DNA of 64,000 bases from Acrasis kona. Taxonomy: Eukaryota > Heterolobosea > Eutetramitea > Acrasida > Acrasidae. A program made the position numbers and the translations under genes. Under the pieces are notes generated by a model. It saw only the letters and a list, made by a program, of their open reading frames with translations, was not told where the DNA came from and ran no database searches. This document shows positions 32,389 through 44,200 of the stretch, one piece after another. The stretch spans positions 54,231 to 118,230 of the forward strand of contig JAOPGA020001203.1 in assembly GCA_026419775.2 (NCBI GenBank). The letters are read 5' to 3'. Position 1 is the stretch's first letter. Each line of letters starts with the position of its first letter.

Positions 32389-34119
32389 ATGGCGTCACGA
32401 TCTTCGTCCTTAAATAAGTCTAATTTAGACTTTAACTCTAGAAGAAGAGAAAGTTGTCAATGAACACTCGATGATGGAATTTCTTGATCTTCTCTCCTTC
32501 ATTTTGTTCAAGAGTTGAGTACGAAAAGTTCCACCCAACCAAAAGAAAAAGTATGAACAGTTACATGGGAATGACATCTTCTTTTGTGGTGAACCCACAG
32601 CAACCACAAAATAATTTATATCCCGCTGCGGTTTGTTAAAAATCACTATAATTATCTTACGAGGATATTAGAACAAGCGGGTCACCAGAGCTCCATCTCA
32701 ACTCCAACCAAACGTAAATCCAGCAACAATACCCATATCGTCAATTCCACCGAGCTTTTCAACAAATACTTCACATTTAATACCTCCACCAAAGTATGCG
32801 TAGAATCTAACATTATAATAACTATTTTAGGAGAATTCGTCGCGATGATCATGTAATTCCAGAGGAAATTCAACACCTAGTTCCGGAGAGTTCTGTATTA
32901 ATAGAGTTACAACACTTTGAGAAGAGATTAGACAAAATTATATCAGATAAAAAATTAAGAATGAGACAAGCACTCATTGACCGTGAAGTTGTAAGTCATC
33001 CCATACATTTAATTTATCTTATTCTAGGTACGTAAAACACTCCACATTCAAATATCTTGTGAATCAAATAAAAATACACAACAAGACTTGCAAGCAGAAC
33101 CGGAAGAGTGGACCATGAGGATACGTGGTACTATTCCTGAACCAAACGTATTGTCATCGTTTTCAAACGTTTAACCTTTTTAGAATTTATTCGCTTTGGA
33201 TGAAAGTTGTAAGCTTACCCAATACATTAGCTCCATGCTAATTGATTTTGAAAAGGAAATATTCCTGGACCAAAAACCAGTCGAAGTATGTATTCATTAC
33301 CTCACATTAATAAAAATATTATAGTGGAGGAGGACAGTGGGATTCACGGACTGCGAAGGTTTTTCATTCACAAAAAAATTGGCACCCGTCACAACCAGTC
33401 AAAGTTCCAGCAATGTCAAGATCATTCTATACATGAGGCATGATCCACCAATATATCACATGTCAGAGCAGCTACAGTCTGTAGTGAAGGTTGGAATCAC
33501 GAACAGTTCGCAACTATTAAACATTGGAGATGACAAGAATCACTCACTAGGTGTCGCAGTCACTTTGAACCACATCATTACAGCCGTGTGGAATTACATT
33601 TTTACAAACAAACTCACCACCGAAGACAGAAAAGTCATCAACTGCGATGCATTACTGAAGGAACTATTCGGATCCGATAAGATCAGCTTCAGCGACATTT
33701 TACAAAAACTCAAGGAGCACCTGGTAGCACCAGCCGCCATCGAAATTGATTACAATATGAGCGCAGATCCCAATAACATTTTAACCATCCCAGTGGACAT
33801 TTACATTCAACAACCAGTCGCTCAAAGGAGCGAAGTGGAAGTGATGCTAGAGGACAGACCCATCAAGGAAGTCGAAGAAGCCAACGAGAACATTAACAAG
33901 ATGGTGCAACACATTAGAGAACACAAAAAGAAGAGAGACTTTATGATGGCATTTAGTAGCGATCCTGTTGGATTTATACATGGGTTGATTCATTCACAGA
34001 CCAGAGATTTGTTGATTGCGAATAATAAGAAGGAGGTCGATGAACAAAGGTATAGTAACTATTACAAGAAGGATTGGTCTTCGGAGGCGGTATCAAGACT
34101 TTTTTCACAAAAAATGTAG
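32389..34119 (+). CDS. SWI/SNF chromatin-remodelling subunit (SMARCD/BAF60/Swp73)
   Basis: Seven predicted exons: 32389-32452, 32515-32630, 32672-32793, 32831-32990, 33028-33147, 33184-33285 and 33325-34119. Introns are 36-62 nt. The order follows the family. A Pro/Asn-rich head comes first, then IRRDDHVIPEEIQHLVPESS with the helical block FEKRLDKIISDKK. Next is the beta region around SSMLIDFEKEIF and PVEWRRTVG. The SWIB/MDM2 fold runs over SQLLNIGDDKNHSLGVAVTL and IITAVWNYIFTNKLTTEDRK. The C-terminal part has KKRDFMMAFSSDPVGFIHG. BAF60 subunits link remodellers to transcription factors. The stop is 5 nt from the stop of the opposite gene. Confidence 0.93.
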
Positions 34120-34124
34120 AAATT

Positions 34125-35894
34125 TTAATTATAAAATGTTTTCATATTCGTTCTGTTTGTTGCTGTTCCGAATAGTGTTTGTGCTTTGCTATCGTTAATT
34201 TTAACTGTCACGTAGTCTCCTGGGCGAAGCTTTACATTTGGTACATGAGTGCTTACGTCGGTTAAGTGATCCACATCATCGAAAATGACCTTCTTGTTGT
34301 TATCCGTCCGGCCCACCCACTGCTCCTTACTTCTCTTGCTCTTTCCGTCTATCAGGACTAATTGTGTGGTGCCAACCTCTGATGCGTAACGCTCCAACAT
34401 TTGTTCTCTAAATGTTTGGGTGACGTGCTGCAACCTTCTCAGTTTGACGCTCTCCTCTACATCGTCTTTTAGTTTTCGGTGCGCATTTGTTTTTTCACGC
34501 ATGGAATAAGCAAACAAGAAGGCATGTTCAAATTTAACTTTTTGTAACAAGGAAATTGTGTCGGAGTGTTCTAGTTCAGTTTCACCGCAAAACCCAGAAA
34601 TAAAGTCACTCGATAAACTAACATCAGGTATCTTCTTTCTAATCTTATCAACTAACTCTAAATAAGACTCTTTGGTATATCCTCTCCTCATTCTTTCAAG
34701 ACAAGCATCGTTACCGTGCTGTGCAGGGACATGTAGACTACGACATACGTTATGTCTATCTTTGACAAGATCCAACAAGTCGTCAGGAAAATCTTTAGGA
34801 TGAGGTGATGTGAAGCGTATTCTCATTTCGGGATCAATGTTTGAAACACGTTCGACAAGTTCAGTAAAGCGAAGTCCTCCCTTCTTGAGTTTGTAAATTG
34901 TTTTGAAACCGTCGCTCATCTTTGGTAAGTTTTCGTCACTCAGTCCCAGTCCTGTTGATGATTCCTCACTCCTGTCCACATATGAATTAACGTTTTGTCC
35001 CAGTAAAGTAATCTCTTTATAACCCTGTTCTGATAACAAACGAACTTCATCCTCTATGGAATGTACACTTCTACTTCTCTCCCTCCCTCTTGTAAATGGA
35101 ACAATACAGTAGGAACACATGTTATCGCATCCTCTCATGATGGTTCTACAAATAATTAACATTAACAAAATGTTTGATTCTTACACATAAGCCGAAACAC
35201 CATTACTAGAAAGGCGCACAGGTGCAATGTCTGCGTAAGTTTCATCCGCGCTCAATATCACGTTAACTGCGTGCTGTTGTCCTCCCTCGATCTCTCCAAG
35301 TAGTCTTGGAAGATCTCTGTAAGAATCAGGTCCGGCCACAATGTCAACGTAGCGATCTCTCTCCAAAAGTTTTTCTTTTAATCTTTCTGCCATGCATCCT
35401 AGCACGCCAATTTTAACACCTCTTTTTTTTGTGTGCCTCAAATTTGATAACCTATCCCAAATTTTTTGCTCGGCACCCTCCCTAATGGCACATGTATTTA
35501 AGAACACGACATTCGCCTGAACAATAAAATGTTAAACTGGAATTGAAATGTGGTGAAGTACCTCATCTATGTTGTTTGTGTTATTGTATCCGGCATTTTT
35601 CATTACACTCTGTATAATTTCTGTATCATTTACATTCATCTGGCATCCATACGTTTCCACAAACACATTTTTAGTTTGCTCCTCAGATTCAAGATTATTT
35701 TCTGGTTGATGTTCTTGAGCATCCAAATAATGTGAAACAGAGGATGGAACTTCCTCCTCCACCGTTTGCGTTGGTACAGATTTTTTCAAAAAGTCAGAAA
35801 GCCCAGGTCCATTTAGCCATGGCTTCGAAGCTAGTTTACTGTACTTTCTGAAGTTACAGAATGCCTGTATGCAGTTCTTCCTTTGTGTTAACAT
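34125..35894 (-). CDS. CDK5RAP1: tRNA-2-methylthio-N6-adenosine synthase, CDK5RAP1/MiaB family
   Basis: Three predicted exons: 35562-35894, 35185-35516 and 34125-35145 (introns 45 and 39 nt). It is a radical-SAM methylthiotransferase acting on A37 of tRNAs. The N-terminal UPF0004 domain has its three cluster Cys in TYGCQMN, NTCAIRE and VLGCMAER. The radical-SAM cluster is [20 protein letters not shown], and a C-terminal TRAM domain ends at [14 protein letters not shown]. The head ([20 protein letters not shown]) is basic and looks like a mitochondrial targeting peptide, as in CDK5RAP1. CDKAL1-type genes carry a C-terminal membrane anchor, which is absent here. Confidence 0.93.
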
Positions 35895-36298
35895 GTTTGA
35901 ATGTTTACAATATCATTTCAACTTTATTTTCTAGGTATGATTTCAAGAACAGCTTATTTTGGGATGCACCTGTAGTAGAATCGCTATGATCAAGTGAGCT
36001 TCAATTGTTCTTTTAACAAGCACGTATTCATGAGACACGTTAACGTGACTACTCTTACGTCAATGAAATAATTATATATCGTGAAAATTCAGAAGACACA
36101 CCCTCTAGAATTTACTATTTATAGTTGCTAGTATATTAATACTGAATTGCTATCATGTCGTAAATTATATGACCTGTTGGCTACTGTACCCTCAACCCGT
36201 CAAAATTGTGATTGACATCGAATCGGACAACTTGGTTGATGGGTTGACGTTTTTCTTGTCTATTGATCAGCCATCAAAATATTACAGCAAACAAAATC
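35895..36298. other. intergenic spacer with a palindrome
   Basis: A divergent spacer between the methylthiotransferase and EF-hand genes. A perfect 12-bp palindrome CACGTTAACGTG lies at 36036-36047, a possible transcription-factor site containing two ACGT cores. Confidence 0.4.
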
Positions 36299-36799
36299 AT
36301 GGTATGTGTTGTACTACATCTTTTAAGCTTACATTGTTAGTCAGATTCATCACTCTCCCAAAACCAAGTTAAGGAATACAAAGAGTTCTTTGGATACTGC
36401 GATAAGGACCAGGACGGAAAAGTCAGCCGCGAGGATTTGGAGAATACCTTACTAACTTTGGGCATTAGAAAGACTGCAGGTGAAATCAGAGACATGATTG
36501 ATGAATGCGACCCCACAAGAAGCGGACACATTGAGTTCACAACATTCCTAACGGTATTGTCAGGTAAATTACAGAACACAGACCGCGAGGAAGTCGTTCG
36601 TGAGTCATTCCTAAGCTTTGACCCATCAAAGAAGGGCTACATCCCTGCTGGTGAGTTGAAGAAGGCCTTAACCACTTGGGGATCCAAGCCACTAACTCAA
36701 GAAGAATGGGCGCTCATGTTAAAAGAAATCGGTGCAAAGGAAGGTGGACCATTCGAATATGATAAGTTGTTGGCCTCACTATACGGAAAATCTGCATAA
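36299..36799 (+). CDS. calmodulin/light-chain-like EF-hand protein
   Basis: The start codon is alone in exon 1 (36299-36301), followed by a 39-nt intron and exon 2 (36341-36799), giving 153 residues. The first EF-hand loop, DKDQDGKVSRED, has canonical oxygen ligands. The second (DECDPTRSGHIEF) and third (DPSKKGYIPAGE) keep the fold but have lost several ligands. The fourth (KEGGPFEYDKL) is clearly non-binding. Only one calcium is therefore expected. This pattern fits myosin essential light chains or calmodulin-like proteins rather than true calmodulin. A separate ATG exon is common in compact calmodulin genes. Confidence 0.85.
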
Positions 36800-36911
36800 A
36801 TGTTGATAATAAAAATGTTACATTATAATAATAATGTTGATGACATCAATAGTGTTACATTTTGAAAATGACAAGGGAAAATATAACCAAAAAGTACTTT
36901 CAAAAAATAAT

Positions 36912-37371
36912 TTAATCTTCAGGGTCCCAGTCATCAACGTTTTCAAACTTCCTTACATCATCTGAAGTGTCGTACATGGGGTGGTTAGCGAAATGAGCGT
37001 TAACTCTGTCAAACATGGAGGTAGCATGTTCGGCTTCAGCGCTTGACTTATTCTACGGGTGTTATTGAGCTTGAGATTTAGTGTTTCATACGTATAAGGA
37101 TAAAATGTACGCTCCTCCAGGTTCGAGATCTTTTGGGTTGGTAATCTCCCAACCTTTGTCTACAACTGACTTGGTGTCTTTTCTAAGGCGCAACTGGCTA
37201 ATAACGTTGGAGTATGACGAAAAACCAAGATTTTTAGCAGCATTGTATGCAATCTCAGAAACAGTTTGTGTGTTTGGGTCGTACTCAATATCCGTACCGA
37301 TGCGGGTCTAAACGTTAGTATCTATGTACAGAGTGTTGTACCTGCTCGTGGGTGATTGTTATTTTCGGCAT
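36912..37371 (-). CDS. small three-exon hypothetical protein
   Basis: Predicted exons are 37342-37371, 37092-37307 and 36912-37046 (introns 34 and 45 nt), giving 126 residues. The first part repeats basic and Ser-rich strands (TRIGTDIEYDPNTQTVSEIA and VISQLRLRKDTKS). The tail is acidic and ends FENVDDWDPED. Frame is kept across both joins and an ATG begins the first exon, so it is probably real. There is no signal or membrane segment and no family recognised. The 34-nt intron is the shortest in the window. Confidence 0.6.
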
Positions 37372-38259
37372 GGTTGAGTAAAGTGTTACAATAATCTTTG
37401 AATTTCAGACACTCGGCAGGATGAATGATTGACAACTAGTGCTTAATGCCTTCTGTACTACCAACATTATGTATCGACGAAAAGAAAGGTTATGGAATAC
37501 TGATTACAGAGTGAGGAGTTATCTACATCATGGTCAACAAAAAATGATGACAGACAACAAGATCAACATAGAAGGCTGAATTTGACATGACACTTTTTCG
37601 TGTTCATCTAGTCCTTACGAATCAGCAGCGCACATAGATGTCACCAGGAGGTTCGCTGTATTCACAGAAAAAATTCAACCAACAACGCCATAAATATTAT
37701 TTATTCAGAAGATGAAACAGCTCAAAGCCCAACAACATTTGCTCCAACTATAACCAATACTAACTCCATGCAGCCTACAACAGCTGCTCCAACCAAAGTA
37801 GATAAGACGACGAGCTCTCCAGGCACAACAACAAAAGGCCCATCAACTACAAACACACCTACAACATATCCTGATTACATTAAGTCAGCCTAGCTTTGTA
37901 GCTGCTGTCGTGTTGTACACTGGTAATAAAAAGTTAAAATAAAGAGTTTTTTAGATTGTTTGTTGTGGGCAGTTATCATTGTGTTGCGATGTCAGTGCAT
38001 TTAATGTAGATCCCATTAGATGATGAAAAAATTTGTGGGTTGGGCCGCGCTCAAATTTGATAATTAGTGATTGTGCGAAACCAGTGAAGAGTTGCTGATA
38101 TATCGAGCGAAGATAAACTTTATCTATCATTGAATAAGAAGTGCCAGCGCCTTAGTCAGCGGGGTGCGAACTCTGATTCTTACATCATCTAAAGTGCAAT
38201 CAACCGCACCACAAATTTGTTTGCATTGTTATGTTTACCGAAAGTTGACTGGGTGATTG
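37372..38259. other. spacer containing a mucin-like fragment
   Basis: Apart from the Thr/Pro-rich frame at 37708-37893, nothing here was recognisable. Upstream pieces of that frame are interrupted. Confidence 0.4.
37708..37893 (+). pseudogene. Thr/Pro-rich mucin-like fragment
   Basis: A 61-residue frame (SPTTFAPTITNTNS, then TTTKGPSTTNTPTTYPD) with the same composition as the mucin stalks of the surface proteins at 51-56 kb. It has no start codon or signal peptide in frame and no GPI-type hydrophobic tail. It is probably a leftover of a related surface-protein gene, or one exon of a gene I cannot assemble. Confidence 0.45.
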
Positions 38260-39471
38260 ATGGATAGCATATTTTTCAGCAGCGAGGGTCTAGAATCTGG
38301 TTTAAGAAGAGCAGAAAGATCGATATCAGTTTTGGTAGTATTTTTGTTGAAAGATGATGAGGAAAGTAAAAAGTTTGTGGAGGCGTATGATAATAATCCG
38401 GCTGCAAAAGAATTAAATGAATCCGCCTGCTCTATAATTGCATTGTTGGATGGCTGCGAAGATCATTCAAATTTAAATAAGATCAAAAATGAAGTGGCTG
38501 TTCCGCCCTCCATACATGTAATCTCCTATAAAAGAGAGGTAGTATTAGTGGAGCAAAGCATTGATGTAGATTTGTTCATGAATCGCTTCAGGTCTATTGG
38601 ATCTGTCATAACTGCAGAGAGAAGGGAAATTGAATTTAGACAAGAGATGTCCAGAAGAAGTCAAGTTATTGAAGATAAACAGATAAATAACCAAGAAGAG
38701 AGAAAACGGAAACTGCAACAGACTATCGAAAGACTGAAATCTAACTTGAACAAACCAAACACCCAAAGTAATGAAAGTGAATTGAACAAAGAAGTTCATT
38801 TTGAACAAGTCAAGCAGGAACAGAAAAAAAGAGCTTCAGAAAAGAGCCACATTGTGTAAGAAGTGTTGTTTCGTTTTAACTAAATTTTAGGGCACAAATA
38901 AAAGCAGAGAGAGAGGCAAACATTCAACAACACAAAAATGTAGAACCAGAGTCACCTGACAACTCGTCGTCTCCTTACATTTTGAAGCAGCAGCAGAAAC
39001 AAAAGCCAACAAAACAACCAAAGAGAGAGTTTGTTTCGTCTAAAATATCTTTTAGGGTGTCAACAACTGGCGAAACATTTTTACACACATTTGACGCGTC
39101 GGAAACATTGGGACATTTAAGAACATGGGTTAACATTGTAAATATACATTTTGTAAAATGACTAACATGTTTACTAGAACGTCGAAAATGGTGGTCAATA
39201 TCAACTTTTCACACCTGTTCCTAGACTTCCCATTATCCCTGAAATGTTTGACACATCCCTTCAAGACTTCAAATTAGTACCTGCCGCAGTAATCATTTTG
39301 GACCCTATTGCACAAGTTCGTAGTGATCCGTTGAGTGTCAGAGTAGTAGAGAGTCTAAAGAGGTCGTTTGAAGAGTTATTAAAATTTATATTCCCTTCGC
39401 GTCGTCCGAAGTATGTTAGCCCAGAACTACAAGATAGGCACAAAAAACAGACTTGTTGTACGTTGTCTTGA
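38260..39471 (+). CDS. UBX-domain protein with C-terminal CaaX box (UBXN4-like)
   Basis: Three predicted exons: 38260-38855, 38891-39137 and 39178-39471 (introns 35 and 40 nt), giving 378 residues. Residues about 1-115 look like a UAS/thioredoxin-like fold (SISVLVVFLLKDDEESKKF...VPPSIHVISYKREV). A long charged coiled coil follows (RKRKLQQTIERLKSNL). A UBX domain follows (RVSTTGETFLHTFDASETLG...LFTPVPRLPI), which binds p97/VCP. The tail ends TCCTLS, a CTLS CaaX prenylation motif. UBXN4/erasin works in ER-associated degradation and is held in the membrane by a hairpin; here prenylation could replace that. The CaaX function is inferred. Confidence 0.85.
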
Positions 39472-39517
39472 ATAACAAGATTATGATGTAAATAAAGTTT
39501 ATTTATAAACACTGTTT

Positions 39518-39733
39518 TTATTCTAGTGCTCTAGTGCTATCCTTTGTGTTGTATGAAAGCTCTCCATCCTTTGGCTTATTCCATTCGGTAGTCTTGCTGT
39601 CGAAGGACTCCTGTCCGTTGATGTTCTCTCTGTCAGAGCGGGTGATTGATCCATGAGCCTCGGTCTTTCCGGTGCTGTCTGTGACTGATTCACTGCTTGA
39701 TGAGTATGATGTTGTTTTTGTGTATGATGACAT
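39518..39733 (-). CDS. small Ser/Thr-rich hydrophilic protein
   Basis: A 71-residue ORF from ATG, strongly hydrophilic (SSYTKTTSYSSSSESVTDST, then GSITRSDRENINGQES). It has no Cys, signal peptide or membrane segment. The composition resembles small stress or spore-coat-associated disordered proteins. An AT-rich TATA-like stretch lies 40-60 bases upstream. No family recognised. Confidence 0.5.
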   Translation of the reverse strand: MSSYTKTTSYSSSSESVTDSTGKTEAHGSITRSDRENINGQESFDSKTTEWNKPKDGELSYNTKDSTRALE

Positions 39734-40028
39734 GATTGTGTTTTTAATTAATTTGATGTTTGGTTTGTTTCCTAAGATGCTATTTATACTTTTTTTTTAT
39801 AAAAATAAAACAAATTGATTGGAAATGATCAAGAATAAAAATAAAATTACTGAAACAGTTATTGGTAATATTTTATTATTTTGTAACTAGATTGCTTTAG
39901 AAGTGCTAAGTCTTGGAAAAATCCATGTTGATTCAAGAATAATATTTTCACGACGTTCACAAGTGGTACATTAGATGCGATCTAAGCTTATTATATTTTG
40001 TTTCTTCTGCATCTAGAGATCCCTTTGA

Positions 40029-40690
40029 TCAACAATCTAAACTGATACGTGTTGAATTCGTAGTCATCCTCGCCCTAGGTCGGCCAAGATGATGACGTGT
40101 CAATGTGACAGCATTTCCATCGCTATTAATGTCATTAGTTGTGGGTCTAACAAGATTGGAGCAAGCTTCCTCTAGAAACAGTGCAACTTTACCTTTGTCT
40201 GGCGAAACCAAAGTGCGTGACACTGTCCTGTTGTGGAAATCTTTCAAGTCAACATCTAAGATATCCGAGAGCTGTTGAACATTATCAACATCAGACCAGA
40301 AATGGTCATTTAGAAGTTGTATATTTTTGGCAGAGAGAAGACGCTAAGTCTCGGAATCTGTTGTGTGCTTGTTACAAGCAGTAAGCACATATGAAGATGC
40401 GTTTTTCAGCAGTGAGTTGTCAATCATGTGCAGATTAGCGGAGTAAAGCAATTGCACGAGTTCACCAGATAAGAGTTTACACGATTTGTGTGAGAAATTC
40501 ATGTTTTGGACATAGCTGGGTGAACATGCAACCGGTTAGCAAGCTGGATGTCAATGAATCGTTGCTTAGTGGTGGCGAAGAGACCTCTAAAGAATAATGT
40601 TGACTGTAGCCGCTTTACGACAGGATAACTGATAAATGATTTTCTAGAGGTCGCTGGGTGATCCAAAATACCTAGTGAAGCAATAGGCAA
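40029..40690 (-). pseudogene. putative degenerate coding region
   Basis: A run of frames on the minus strand gives protein-like segments (SCKLLSGELVQLLYSANLHM and DHFWSDVDNVQQLSDILDVD) in one frame, broken by an in-frame TAG near 40345. An intron GTAACAAG...TTAG could bridge it but changes phase. A further upstream frame (40499-40690) needs another join. It resembles BTB-associated helical regions only loosely. It could be a decayed gene or a gene with an intron I cannot place. Confidence 0.3.
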
Positions 40691-41290
40691 ATTAAAAGGA
40701 GGGTAGTTTTAGGAGTGCAAGTATATAAGTACACAATAAGATGAGAATTAGTCAAAAATGCTAAAGAAACTTTGGGTTAGAATGTTGCTTAATAAAATAC
40801 AAATATTATAAAGTTAACAGGGGCAATTTTAAATTTATCTAAGCTGTGGATAGAGAATTCTCCAACGTGCTCGTTATTCCGTGTTCGTGGCCAATTTTTT
40901 TGTAAAACTTTTCGGACTTCACCGAATCGTTCGGGTGGAGGTTATGTCGGTTATTTGTCGCGAAAGTTGTTAATCTTATCAATAGCTAAAAGTAGCCATA
41001 AATGAATTATAATTCGTTTAATAAAGATGCACGAATTAACATAAGGATGTTTTAATTTCTAATTATTTTGTTGCATTCGAAAATACTTGTCTTGATATCA
41101 CAACTTAAGTTGACGACCATTAGCCCGGGCGGTTTTGCAATTCAATTTGTATATCCTGTACCTTAAATAGACAAATTAGCTAAACTTCCGCAACGTTTTT
41201 GACTAGCTATAGAAAAAATGATCGGCCAGAATGCAGTTCGAACGAAGGTTAAATGCGGTACCGAATTTTTTATTTTCAAAACAACAACAT
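40691..41290. other. intergenic stretch, no gene seen
   Basis: AT-rich spacer with a TATA-like tatataagta near 40723. No other supported feature. Confidence 0.4.
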
Positions 41291-44200
41291 ATGAGGTACA
41301 CTCACCTTTGTGTGCTGCTAGCTATTGCAGTGGTTGCATATGCACAAACTAGCATCAGGAACGGGTACTTTTATGATGAGGAGAAGCAGCAAGTATTCAT
41401 ACCACATGGTATGGCCTACCAAACATGGTTCGGTAACTATGGAAAGTGGGAAACCGAGGCTCAGTTAGAAAGCGATTTGAGACAGATGAAAGCGCTAAAT
41501 GTTAACTCATTACGTGTGGACTTCATCTGGGGACTTATCGAAGGTGAGAGAGGAAAGTATAATTTCGAGAAATACGATCTATTGATCAGCATGGCTCAAA
41601 AGTACGACATGAAGCTATTTGTAAGTTTATTTATCAATCGCGTGCCGTCGCTAACAATTGAATAGGCTTTGCTAAATGCGTTGGGTATTCCTGGCTGGGC
41701 TCCCGGTAGAGATTTAATTGGACAAGAAGGCAACAGCATTGATCCAGGCTGGATGTCTGTAAGTAACAATAACAAAGGTGTTGCTTAAATTTTTTTAGAT
41801 GCACCCTCCATCTCCAGATATTGGTAAAGACGTCACTCCTACTACAAGAATATTCAAAGAAAGATGGGTATCAGATCAACTTTCGTACGTTATAATACTT
41901 TCGTTTATTCTAATTATTTATCAAGGTTGGAACACCCTGATGCGAGAGCAGCAGTATCAAAATACTTTACTGCAGTAGTTTCTCGATACGCCAACAGCAA
42001 GGTGGTATCTGGTTGGATAGTTGGAAATGAGTACGGTTACCTTGTAAGTTGACTTTCAAAAATCAAATAATAACAACTCAACTAGGGACTCTGGTCATTC
42101 AGACAAGAAGGTTATGATCCCGTCACTCAAAAGGCTTTCAGAACATGGTTGGCAAAAACCTACTCCAACAACATTGCTAGCTTAAATAGTGTTTGGGGAT
42201 CTTCATTTGCCAACTTTGATGCAGTTGAAATGCCCATCAACTTTAGCCGCGATAGAGCCGACTGGGCAGATTTGATTACTTTCAGAAAACAATCCACATC
42301 CGACTTTATAGCATTCAGCTCCAAAGCAGTCAAGACGGCAGATCCAAAAGCTCTAGTATCCTACAGTAAATTAGGATTGGTGTTCGGACCCGTTGACTGG
42401 ATGTATAATGCCGAAGATGATATCTCCATCGTTAACACCTGTCGCGAAGCAGGAGCCCCTCTAGATTTCTTCTCTATCAACAACTACGCTTCATCAGGAG
42501 TTACTGTAGAAATGAGGTCAGGACAGTGGGGTATTGAGTTGGTAAAGAGAACAGGTCTACCCATCCTTATGACCGAATTAGGTTGCACCAGTCATGATAT
42601 TGAATTCCTTGACGAAAATCAAAACAAGGGATTTACCCCACACAGACAAGGAAACTTAATTGCCAACCAAATCATTAACGCATTGCTAACTGGTGCCATG
42701 GGAGTGCACGTATTCACTTGGGAAACACGTGATTACATCACCACAAGAGAATTCGGTTTTGGAATAGTCAATATGAACCGTGCGCCAAGACTCGCCTACG
42801 AACACGTTTCAAGAGCCTACCAACTCATTTCAAACATTGAGCGTTTGGATGCCACTTTGCTCACACAAATGAAGAGAGATAACTTTGACTATTTAATGTA
42901 CTGGCCTAATCAAATTGATTCCATGTTCAATAGATTCTTGGTGGAACAAGGAAGCTTCCACGGTGTGTTGGAAAGAATTGGACTCAAGGTCAAATACATT
43001 AACGAGACACAATTACGCTCAGGTCAATTCAACAATGCAAAGTTACTTTTATTGCCACTCAACCAACGCATGCAAGCAGGTGACTTGAAATACATTCAGG
43101 ACAACATGATCTCAAATGGTGTCAACGTCATTGCCAGCGGTACTTTACCAGGAGAAAGGGATTATCACGTCAAACCATTACCAGACTTTGAATCAAACAT
43201 GGAAAACATTTTCGGAGTCAAAGCAAAAACAATTGACATGTTCGATGGAAATGTTGAAAATTACTGTGCGTGTGAAATGAAACACAAAGTAGTAGAACTA
43301 CGCGCCAAGACCGACATTTCGCCATTCTACACCGAAAAACAACTCTTGTATGCAGTTCCATGGAAATACACTCAAGTAGACGTCACTAGCGGTCAACAGC
43401 TATTCGACATGAGATTAATCGACGACGGCAACAGCATCATACCTGCCGTAACAGTCAAAAAGCACGACAAAGCCAAAGCCATGCTATTCACATATACCAT
43501 GGGAGAAGCCTACATGACCATCGCAGATCATTACTTTATGTTGAAGGCTCTACTACAAAACACACTAGGAATGAGCACGAGAGTACAATTATCAGGATCC
43601 AGCTCAGTGACTCCCTTCTTTTACGAAACAAGCAATGACCGCGCAGTGTTGTTGTTGATGAGTTGGGATGACTACAAATCAACTACGGTCACCGTCACTC
43701 TCGACTTCCTCAAGGGTAAATCAGTAAAGGATTTACGCAAGGATCGCTCCTTGGTCACTGCCAACAGCGATGGTACATTGACCGTTACTTTGGACCAAAA
43801 CGAATCAAAGCTCTTCTTGATTGGAGAGACTGCTAGTCCTTCGGTGGGTATTGATGCCACAAAGACTTCCACTTACTTGATTCCATCGGGTCGATCAGTG
43901 CCCATCACCGTAAACTATGACACGATCGGTAATGCTGATTCGGAGATTACCATCGAGTTGCGACAAACTTCTTCTAATAGAGTGTTTGCGAAATCCACCA
44001 AGAAGGTCAATGGTCAGGGCTCCACAGTGATTGATTTGAACGTTAGTACCTTTAGCGTGAGCGACGTTGATTACAAATCGACTAGCTCTAATAAACAATA
44101 CTATTACCTTGCCAGCATTACCAAAGCTAGCACGCAATCTCGTTTATCTGTTCTTGTAGAGTTCCTGTATCCATCACTATCTACTGATGCAGAATCAACA

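Noticed and set aside
40029-40690. A clean three-exon gene
   Set aside because: The in-frame TAG can be skipped only with an intron that breaks phase, so I list it as a possible pseudogene instead.
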